NCBI GenBank assembly: GCA_964369725.1 | Contig: CAYJGC010000057.1 | Coordinates: 1-9,290 of the forward strand | Direction: 5' to 3' | DNA: 9,290 bases | Origin: Paraeggerthella sp964369725 | GTDB taxonomy: Bacteria; Actinomycetota; Coriobacteriia; Coriobacteriales; Eggerthellaceae | In this document: piece after piece, positions 1 through 4,954 of the stretch | Numbering within the stretch: the stretch's first letter is position 1 | Layout: the number at the start of each line of letters is the position of its first letter | The notes under the pieces: generated by a model | Told to the model about the DNA's origin: nothing | The model's database searches: none | Seen by the model: the letters and a program-made list of their open reading frames with translations, nothing else | Translations under genes and position numbers: made by a program

Positions 1-676
1 TTTCAGGAGTTTCTTCTCTGTAACAATAGAAAGGCTTGTCAAGATATCCAATACGGTTGGTTTGGCAAAGAGTTTCGATAAGAAAAGGATTGTCAGCCCA
101 GCCAGCTCCGGGAAATTCGCGAAAGCGGATAGTGTTTGCATCGAGGAAATTTTTTCGGTAGAGAGCAGACCAAATAGAGGGATGATGGGTTAACAAATGA
201 GCAGCTTCACTAATTGCAAATGGTTGAGTTTTTGGTTTAATACGACTACGGTAGCTGCAGTTTAGTTTTCTTTGTTGTGGCGTGTCGGGCATCCAGATGC
301 GCCAGTAGGGCGTTTTGATGATGTCGAGCGGTTCGGCAAGAGAGTTTGCAAAAGAAACCATTTCGGCATACATCCCTGGTTCAATCCAGTCGTCAGGCTC
401 AATGATTGAAATCCATTCACCTGTTGCTTCTGCTAATCCTCTGTTGCATGTTGCGCCATATCCCTGATTTTGTTTATCGATGATGCGAATTCTGCTGTCT
501 TGGCTAGCATATTTTTGCATGAGAGTAAGAGAATTGTCGGTACTACCATCATTAAGGCAAATGATTTCAAGGTTGTCATAAGACTGTGCCAAGATGCTGT
601 CTAAGCATTGCTCTAAATAAGGCTCAGCATTAAAAATAGGAATAACGATACTAATTAACTGATTGTTGGTGGGCAT
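1..676 (-). CDS. GT2 family glycosyltransferase, 3' end cut by window edge
   Basis: This is an inverting GT-A fold glycosyltransferase that probably adds one sugar from a nucleotide donor to a lipid-linked surface glycan at the inner face of the membrane. I translated 225 codons; the reading frame is open to the window edge, so the C-terminus is missing. The N-terminus has the family opening SIVIPIFNAEPYLEQCLDSI (residues 9-28). The nucleotide-binding NDGSTDNS follows at 42-49, and the metal-binding DxD-type motif appears as EPDDW at 93-97. Further on, GWADNPF and a C-terminal FYCYRE match the EpsH/WcaA-like GT2 enzymes of capsule and exopolysaccharide clusters. The ATG at 676 is preceded by AAGGAG at 693-688, 11 bases upstream. 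The gene lies 105 bases downstream of the Hpt gene on the same strand. The exact sugar cannot be told from sequence. Confidence 0.9.
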   Translation of the reverse strand, partial: MPTNNQLISIVIPIFNAEPYLEQCLDSILAQSYDNLEIICLNDGSTDNSLTLMQKYASQDSRIRIIDKQNQGYGATCNRGLAEATGEWISIIEPDDWIEPGMYAEMVSFANSLAEPLDIIKTPYWRIWMPDTPQQRKLNCSYRSRIKPKTQPFAISEAAHLLTHHPSIWSALYRKNFLDANTIRFREFPGAGWADNPFLIETLCQTNRIGYLDKPFYCYREETPE

Positions 677-687
677 AAGTACGGTGC

Positions 688-693
688 TCCTTG
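688..693 (-). promoter_or_regulatory. Ribosome binding site of the GT2 gene
   Basis: AAGGAG reads on the minus strand 11 bases before the ATG at 676. It supports this start over in-frame alternatives further inside the gene. Confidence 0.7.
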
Positions 694-713
694 AGAGGTA
701 TTTTAGTCAAGTC

Positions 714-722
714 ATAATACCA
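714..722 (-). promoter_or_regulatory. Possible extended -10 promoter for the GT2 gene
   Basis: TGGTATTAT on the minus strand fits an extended -10 (TGn followed by TATTAT) about 40 bases before the GT2 start. I see no good -35 at 16-18 bases upstream. The gene may instead be read through from the Hpt gene, since no terminator hairpin is visible between the two. Confidence 0.25.
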
Positions 723-781
723 TGTAGATCTTCTTTTGAGATATAGGGTAGAAAGTCTTGATGAAATATGCCCAAAGAGGT

Positions 782-1123
782 TTACAGTTCTTGGAGTGCG
801 TAACATACGCGGTCGTAGGCAGCCTGTGTTTGGGTTATCAAATGAGGGTCAAGAGGATTTTCACTCCGGAGTGTATCATGGATAATGCTCGAGAGGTCGT
901 ACAGCTCAACTAATGAGAGATTTCCCGATACTCCTTTAAGAGTATGTGAAGCAAGTAGAGCCGCTTCTGTGTCGTTTGCATTAAGGGCAGTTTTGAGCTC
1001 TTCAAAGCTGTGATCGTTGGGGAATTTCATTACCAGTTTTCTAAAAAGTGCTTCGTTGCCACAGAATCGATAAAGAGCATCTTCAAAGTCAATAATGCTT
1101 GATGAAATAAATCGTTCGTTCAT
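782..1123 (-). CDS. Stand-alone Hpt (histidine phosphotransfer) domain protein
   Basis: The 113-residue cytoplasmic protein consists of one Hpt four-helix domain and nothing else. Such proteins pass a phosphoryl group between the receiver domain of a hybrid sensor kinase and a response regulator. The signature is SHTLKGVSGNLSL at residues 59-71, in which His60 is the expected phospho-accepting residue. The flanking Lys63, Gly64 and Asn68 are conserved as in ArcB/YPD1-like Hpt domains. No kinase, receiver, signal peptide or membrane segment is present. The ATG at 1123 has a strong AAGGGGG ribosome binding site at 1135-1129, five bases upstream. No partner kinase or regulator is encoded nearby; both neighbours on this strand are glycan genes. 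It therefore probably serves a phosphorelay encoded elsewhere, or controls the polysaccharide genes. Its leader can form alternative hairpins (see the entries at 1138-1204). The family call is firm; its role here is unknown. Confidence 0.87.
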   Translation of the reverse strand: MNERFISSSIIDFEDALYRFCGNEALFRKLVMKFPNDHSFEELKTALNANDTEAALLASHTLKGVSGNLSLVELYDLSSIIHDTLRSENPLDPHLITQTQAAYDRVCYALQEL

Positions 1124-1128
1124 GTGAG

Positions 1129-1135
1129 CCCCCTT
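1129..1135 (-). promoter_or_regulatory. Ribosome binding site of the Hpt gene
   Basis: AAGGGGG reads on the minus strand five bases before the ATG. In the transcript it lies two bases after a repeat arm (1146-1138) that can pair with a sequence further upstream, so its accessibility may depend on leader folding. Confidence 0.65.
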
Positions 1136-1137
1136 GG

Positions 1138-1204
1138 GTAAAGCGTGCTAGCTGTAAGATTAGTAAAGCTTGCCAGGGTAGTGTCTCGCAGAACGCTTTA
1201 CTAA
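1138..1204 (-). repeat. Inverted-repeat cluster in the Hpt gene leader
   Basis: Three related arms lie between 1138 and 1204. On the plus strand TTAGTAAAGC (1160-1169) is a perfect inverted match to GCTTTACTAA (1195-1204), giving a 10-base-pair stem with a 25-base loop. GTAAAGCGT (1138-1146) is also a perfect 9-base inverted match to ACGCTTTAC (1193-1201). The arm at 1193-1204 can therefore pair with only one of the other two at a time. In the transcript the shared arm comes first, then the 1169-1160 arm, then the 1146-1138 arm, followed by CC and the Hpt ribosome binding site. There is no T-run after either stem, so this is not a classic terminator. It could be a translational switch in RNA, or a set of operator sites in DNA. 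Confidence 0.6.
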
Positions 1205-1404
1205 GTAGTGATTTCGCGTGCTTAACAATTTATCATAAGATATTAAATCTGAGAAGAAGGGAACTCCAAGGTAGGCAAGGGTTATCTGATTTTGGTATCC
1301 ACTCTCTAGACATTTCGCCAGAGCTAAGGATAGGTACCCCACGGTCGGCAAGGGGCGATTTGATTTTTGTTGGTATGAGCTTTGCAATGATAAAAGTATA
1401 AGGT

Positions 1405-1438
1405 AAAGAACACCCCTCAACACCCGTACGGTGTCTTT
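1405..1438 (-). repeat. Inverted repeat downstream of the sugar transferase, possible weak terminator
   Basis: On the plus strand AAAGAACACC (1405-1414) pairs with GGTGTCTTT (1430-1438), with one bulged A and a 15-base loop. A shorter alternative hairpin, CACC/GGTG around CGTAC (1421-1433), lies inside it. Read on the minus strand, the stem closes with a T-rich end (GGTGTTCTTT) about 90 bases past the sugar transferase stop. It could act as a weak or bidirectional terminator separating the three-gene unit from the Hpt gene, but it lacks a true U-tract. Confidence 0.35.
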
Positions 1439-1525
1439 GAGTTGTATTGGTTTCGACAGCTGATGATAAGGTAACTGCAAAATGCGGCTCTTGCATGAAA
1501 GGCGTCCAGCAGTCAAACCGAGCAG

Positions 1526-2125
1526 TTACTTGGCATCTTCTTCAACATAGATGCCTTCTTGGGCAAATACGGTGGTAAAAGTCTTGAAGAAAATCTTTAG
1601 GTCAAGCACGAAATTCACCTTGCGAACATATTCGACGTCAAGTGCCAGGCGGTCTCGCCATGGTAACGAGTTGCGCCCATATACTGCTGCATAGCCCGTG
1701 ATGCCCGGCTTAACGGTGAGCTTTAGCCCTTCTTCGCCTTCGTAGAGTTCTGTTTCCCGTTTAAGGTCAGGGCGAGGTCCCACAACACTCATGTTGCCTA
1801 TCAACACATTAAAGAACTGCGGCATTTCGTCAAGGCTTGTTTTGCGCATAAAAGTACCCACGCGTGTCATGCGAGGATCGTCGGCACCGTTATAGGTTGA
1901 ACCATCTTCCATCAAAAGGTCAGGCGCATTTACCCGCATGGAGCGTAGTTTGTACATCTTAAATTCCACACCGTTTTTTCCCACTCGAGGGGCATTGTAG
2001 AACAGCGGACCTTTGTCCTCAAAGTAAATGAAAGGAGCTAAGATGGCAATGACCAATAAAACAATCGGTAGGGCAATAATCCCTACGATAAGGTCACACA
2101 GGCGTTTTCCGAGCGACAAATACAT
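1526..2125 (-). CDS. Initiating sugar-phosphate transferase (PglC/EpsL/WcaJ family)
   Basis: This membrane enzyme moves a sugar-1-phosphate from a nucleotide sugar to undecaprenyl phosphate, the first committed step of capsule, exopolysaccharide or glycan assembly. At 199 residues it is the short, single-domain monotopic type (PglC, EpsL) rather than the long WcaJ/WbaP type. A hydrophobic reentrant helix spans about residues 9-34 after a basic KR. The family blocks then follow in order: PLFYNAPRVGKNGVEFKMYK (40-59), running into KLRSM (59-63); DPRMTRVGTFMRKTSLDEMP (83-102), with the catalytic Asp99-Glu100 pair; and VVGPRP (114-119). Its ATG overlaps the aminotransferase stop as TAATG at 2125, and an AAAGGG ribosome binding site (2140-2135) lies inside that gene, so translation of the two is probably coupled. 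With an aminotransferase as partner, an amino sugar such as a bacillosamine-type donor is a reasonable guess for the substrate. Confidence 0.93.
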   Translation of the reverse strand: MYLSLGKRLCDLIVGIIALPIVLLVIAILAPFIYFEDKGPLFYNAPRVGKNGVEFKMYKLRSMRVNAPDLLMEDGSTYNGADDPRMTRVGTFMRKTSLDEMPQFFNVLIGNMSVVGPRPDLKRETELYEGEEGLKLTVKPGITGYAAVYGRNSLPWRDRLALDVEYVRKVNFVLDLKIFFKTFTTVFAQEGIYVEEDAK

Positions 2126-3408
2126 TACCGCACGCCCTTTGTTTCAAGTTCTTGGTAAGAGCGCACAAATACGTCAACAACGTAGTCAACATCTTCGTTA
2201 GTAAGTTGGGTGTGGAGTGGAAGCGTGATTTCGTTAGCAAACTGCCCAAATGCGTGGGGGAAATTGGAAATATCGAAACCCAGATTACGGTATGCACTCA
2301 AAAGGGGAAGGGGTTTGTAATGAACATTGGTGGAAACGCTTTGTTTCGCCATGCTTTCAATAAGAGCATTGCGAAATTCCTGTGTTTTGCCCAGCAGGCG
2401 TACCAACATAAGATGACCGCTTGAAGAAAAGCCTGCACTTTCAAGTCGAGCAACGCTGTCGTTTGCTTGTGCGGCGTCTGCCCCTTGGTGATCTTCATAA
2501 TGGCGCAAAACATCAACGGGCAATTGTGAAAGACCTAACTCGTAGCGAGCAATGAGCTCACGTCTTCGAGCAAGCAGTGAAGGATAACGCTTGATTTGAG
2601 CTAAGCCAATTCCAGCGGCAATGTCGGTCATATTGCACTTCCAGCCAGGAAACGCAATATCATACTCCCAGGCGCCAGCAGTTGTTTTTGCAAGGGCGTC
2701 TTTGGTTTGTCCATGAAGAGACTGCAGCATTATGTTTTGATACAGCGCGTCATCGTCAAACAGTCCTGTTTTCCAGGTAAGAGCCCCGCCTTCTGCGGTT
2801 GTAAAGTTCTTTACCGCATGAAACGAAAAGGTTGTCAGGTCGGCAACGGTGCCGCAGCGTTGCCCTTGCCAGGTAGCCCCAAGCGCGTGTGCTGAATCGG
2901 CAATTACGGCTATACGACCAATAGCTTGCTGACGTTTATTTGAGGGATTCCATAGTGCCGAAGAGTCCTCAATGGCTGCAAAAAGTGCCTGGTAGTCACA
3001 CATGCGACCAGCGATATCAACAGGGATGATTGCTTTGGTACGCTCGGTTATCAGACTGCGTAGTGCGTCGTAGTCCATTTCATAGGAGTTTTCAGCGGTG
3101 TCGCACAACACGGGGGTAGCACCCACGTGGCAAATGGGAGAGCATGAGGCAGTGTATGAATAGGCGGTGGTAATAACCTCATCTCCGGGACCTATTTCTA
3201 AAGCACGTAGCGCGCATTCGAGTGCGGCGGTTGCTGAAGAAAGACAGGCGGTTCGTGCGCTTCCACAAAACTCGGTAAGCTCTCGTTCAAGCTGTTTGGT
3301 TTTAGGGCCTGTGGTAATCCAGCCGCTGCGGAGAGCTTCAGTTACTTCGGCAATTTCTTCTTCCGTGATGTCTGGTGGCGAAAATGCTATGCGGCGTTGT
3401 TCGATCAA
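2125..3408 (-). CDS. DegT/DnrJ/EryC1/StrS family PLP aminotransferase for sugar nucleotides
   Basis: This PLP enzyme of fold type I transfers an amino group, usually from glutamate, to a keto sugar nucleotide, making an amino-deoxy sugar for surface glycans. I take the TTG at 3408 as start, giving 427 residues. AGGAG lies eight bases upstream (3421-3417), and the protein then begins near the normal family start, IAFSPPDITEEE, followed by SGWITTGPKT. A longer frame opens at a GTG at 3492 (455 residues), but that codon has no ribosome binding site and adds 28 residues of low-complexity, charged sequence. In the 427-residue numbering, DSAHALGA (171-178) supplies the Asp that binds the PLP nitrogen, and FHAVKNFTTAEGG (196-208) holds the Schiff-base Lys200. 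The C-terminal HYKPLPLLSAYRNLG and ITLPLH are also typical. It resembles PglE/EpsN/ArnB-type enzymes, but the exact substrate is open. It overlaps the sugar transferase by one base. Confidence 0.92.
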   Translation of the reverse strand: MIEQRRIAFSPPDITEEEIAEVTEALRSGWITTGPKTKQLERELTEFCGSARTACLSSATAALECALRALEIGPGDEVITTAYSYTASCSPICHVGATPVLCDTAENSYEMDYDALRSLITERTKAIIPVDIAGRMCDYQALFAAIEDSSALWNPSNKRQQAIGRIAVIADSAHALGATWQGQRCGTVADLTTFSFHAVKNFTTAEGGALTWKTGLFDDDALYQNIMLQSLHGQTKDALAKTTAGAWEYDIAFPGWKCNMTDIAAGIGLAQIKRYPSLLARRRELIARYELGLSQLPVDVLRHYEDHQGADAAQANDSVARLESAGFSSSGHLMLVRLLGKTQEFRNALIESMAKQSVSTNVHYKPLPLLSAYRNLGFDISNFPHAFGQFANEITLPLHTQLTNEDVDYVVDVFVRSYQELETKGVR

Positions 3409-3416
3409 GATGCCTG

Positions 3417-3421
3417 CTCCT
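3417..3421 (-). promoter_or_regulatory. Ribosome binding site that decides the TTG start of the aminotransferase
   Basis: AGGAG (within ACAGGAG) lies eight bases before the TTG at 3408 on the minus strand. It favours this start over the upstream GTG at 3492, which has none. Confidence 0.6.
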
Positions 3422-3427
3422 GTGTCG

Positions 3428-3451
3428 TACGGTGTTACGGTGTTACGGTGT
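3428..3451 (-). repeat. Three tandem copies of an 8-base unit above the aminotransferase start
   Basis: TACGGTGT is repeated three times without interruption on the plus strand (ACACCGTA on the minus strand). The array lies in the 112-base space between the GT4 stop and the TTG start, seven bases from the start-proximal AGGAG. The unit is not a multiple of three, so a change in copy number would break the frame if the upstream GTG were used, and would only change leader length if the TTG is used. Confidence 0.75.
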
Positions 3452-3520
3452 TCGTGATACTTGTTTTGTGCGTCTTTATTGTGACGCTTCACCGTTGATT
3501 TAGCGAGGGTTTTACAAATA

Positions 3521-4771
3521 TTATAGTAATCCGCGTAACAGTTCTACAATTTTTAGATAAGCCTGCGGTTGGTCAAATTCGTTTTCTGCGATGGCGCGTC
3601 CGCGCATACCCATTTCTTTGCGTACCAAAGGATAGGCCACAAGATCTTCAATTGCTTGAGCGAGCGCCTGGGGATCTTCGGCTTCTACATTGATTCCAAA
3701 CCCATCTTCGATAACCTTTGCGCGAAACTCAGGACTGGATCCCGTGTTAATCATGGGATTGCCGCTGGCGAGGTAATCGCCAATTTTGGTTACTATGCTT
3801 TGTACGGCAGATTTCACCAAAGAGTTAATGGTTACGTCTGAAGCACATAGATACGCAGCCATGTTGTCATAGTCTTGATAGCCTAAAAAATCTACCGGTG
3901 CATGAGATTCTTTCGCAAGAGTTTCCAGGTTGGCGCGGTCGGGTCCATCACCAAGAATTTTTACGCGAATGTTACAACCGAGGTCTTTTTCCTGCACCAA
4001 TGCAGCTGCTTTAATGAGTGTGGCAAGGTCGTAGCTTGCTCCTAAGGTGCCCGCATAGGTAATCCACAGTTCTCCTTGTGGTTTTGCAATAGCTTGCATG
4101 TTCTTGCGAGCTCCCTTGTCAAAAGCTGCCAAATCATTGCCTACATACACTGTTGCTTGCGGGTAAGATTCTTTGCGGTCTTGCTTTGGGCGGTCTGCGT
4201 ATTCATCCGAGGTTCCCACTGCTCCTGATAAGAGTTGATAAACAATCTTTGCATCGCGTGAGAAGGGGTAGAACGCTGCTGTACTTATAAGGGGGATATT
4301 GACTACCATGCGCATTGCTTCGGGCCATAAATCATTAATGTCAGCCACAAAGGGGATGTTCATGGATTGGGCGCTCTCCGCACAAACGCGAGCAACATCG
4401 TTAGGCGGAATTTCTGCATAAATAAGATCATATCGACCAGCAGTTTCGTCAAAATGATTACGCAAATTTTTTGCAGCAATGCGATGACTGCTAATGCGCT
4501 GCAGGTCAAGATTTTTGGTGTATCCCGGCTCATTGATAAAGACAATACGGTAGGGAAGTCCCTGATAGCACGCGCGGGTGCAGTCACGAGGAGCTTTATT
4601 CCAGTGCTGAAACGATGAAGTAATAAGGTCAACCTCAAACCCTTCGCGCACTAAAAGCTCTGACAGATAGCGAAAACGTGTGTATCCACGCGTTTCATCA
4701 CCCAGCTTTACGCCCATTGTTACAACGGCGATGCGCTTTGGGTTGGTTGTTTGTGTGTGTGAAGTATTCAT
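3521..4771 (-). CDS. GT4-family glycosyltransferase (GT-B fold, WbuB-like)
   Basis: This is a retaining GT-B glycosyltransferase, probably acting on a lipid-linked polysaccharide intermediate at the inner membrane face. From the ATG at 4771 it has 416 residues, a normal length. The N-terminal Rossmann half carries IAVVTMG with GDETRGYTRF after it, and DINDLWPE at 144-151. The C-terminal half opens with YAGTLGA (239-245), then GDGPDR (274-279), FLGY (295-298) and TKIGDYLASGNPMI (from 328), the donor-binding region. The common EX7E motif is not in its classical form; TKIGDYLASG replaces it, as in WbuB-like members. The frame also opens at a TTG at 4789, but the ATG is preferred because a TATACT -10 (4785-4780) ends only eight bases before it. 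It is the first gene of the minus-strand unit and is divergent from polA. The sugar specificity is unknown. Confidence 0.88.
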   Translation of the reverse strand: MNTSHTQTTNPKRIAVVTMGVKLGDETRGYTRFRYLSELLVREGFEVDLITSSFQHWNKAPRDCTRACYQGLPYRIVFINEPGYTKNLDLQRISSHRIAAKNLRNHFDETAGRYDLIYAEIPPNDVARVCAESAQSMNIPFVADINDLWPEAMRMVVNIPLISTAAFYPFSRDAKIVYQLLSGAVGTSDEYADRPKQDRKESYPQATVYVGNDLAAFDKGARKNMQAIAKPQGELWITYAGTLGASYDLATLIKAAALVQEKDLGCNIRVKILGDGPDRANLETLAKESHAPVDFLGYQDYDNMAAYLCASDVTINSLVKSAVQSIVTKIGDYLASGNPMINTGSSPEFRAKVIEDGFGINVEAEDPQALAQAIEDLVAYPLVRKEMGMRGRAIAENEFDQPQAYLKIVELLRGLL

Positions 4772-4779
4772 GACGCATA

Positions 4780-4785
4780 AGTATA
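4780..4785 (-). promoter_or_regulatory. -10 hexamer for the polysaccharide unit, probably giving a leaderless mRNA
   Basis: TATACT on the minus strand ends eight bases before the ATG at 4771. With the usual 6-8 bases to the start of transcription, the transcript would begin at or within a base or two of the ATG. I see no ribosome binding site and no good -35 at 16-18 bases. Confidence 0.4.
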
Positions 4786-4864
4786 GCAATGATTGCGCTT
4801 TTTCATACTGACGAAGGGTGGATTCTTTGTTGGTTTATTTGTTGTTTGGTCTTTCGCAAAGTCT

Positions 4865-4894
4865 TTGGCCTTTGGTGAGGGCTCACGTTATACT
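4865..4894 (+). promoter_or_regulatory. Probable polA promoter
   Basis: TTGGCC (4865-4870) and TATACT (4889-4894) are separated by 18 bases. Transcription would begin near 4901, giving a leader of about 54 bases before the polA ATG. The -10 is good; the -35 is weak. Confidence 0.5.
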
Positions 4895-4954
4895 AGACGT
4901 TTATCTTTTACATCTATGAGATTCCGCTTTACGTACCTATGAAAGAGTAGATTT

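Larger units (their letters stand above)
1124..1525. other. 402-base gap between the sugar transferase and Hpt genes
   Basis: No convincing gene lies here. A minus-strand frame stays open from a TTG at 1516 to 1160, and a second is open over 1496-1233. Neither has a ribosome binding site or any family motif, and the first has no internal ATG. The gap holds the inverted-repeat cluster at 1138-1204 and a second inverted repeat at 1405-1438. A TATGAT (1237-1232, minus strand) could be a -10 for the Hpt gene, but it lacks a matching -35. I recognise no tRNA, riboswitch or other named RNA. Confidence 0.5.

Noticed and set aside
1449..1459. TGGTTTCGACA on the plus strand, resembling the 5' end of tmRNA
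   Set aside because: A tmRNA needs about 350 bases with a tag reading frame and a tRNA-like end. Only 66 bases follow before the sugar transferase gene, and there is no matching 3' half.
1160..1516. A 118-codon open frame on the minus strand in the 402-base gap
   Set aside because: It starts at a TTG with no ribosome binding site, has no internal ATG, shows no family motif and ends inside the inverted repeat. A second frame (1233-1496) overlaps it with equal lack of support.
1425..3435. A 10-base sequence CGTACGGTGT present at both 1425-1434 and 3426-3435
   Set aside because: Shared 10-mers are expected by chance many times in a window this long, and the two sites have no common context.
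3167..3457. Open frame on the plus strand opposite the aminotransferase, and similar antisense frames within GT4 and polA
   Set aside because: They lie fully inside well-supported genes on the other strand, lack ribosome binding sites, and look like mirror frames caused by codon bias.
4916..4950. Two overlapping mini-frames (8 and 3 codons) in the polA leader that could be upstream peptides
   Set aside because: Neither has a ribosome binding site, and ATG codons followed by early stops are expected by chance in such a short leader.
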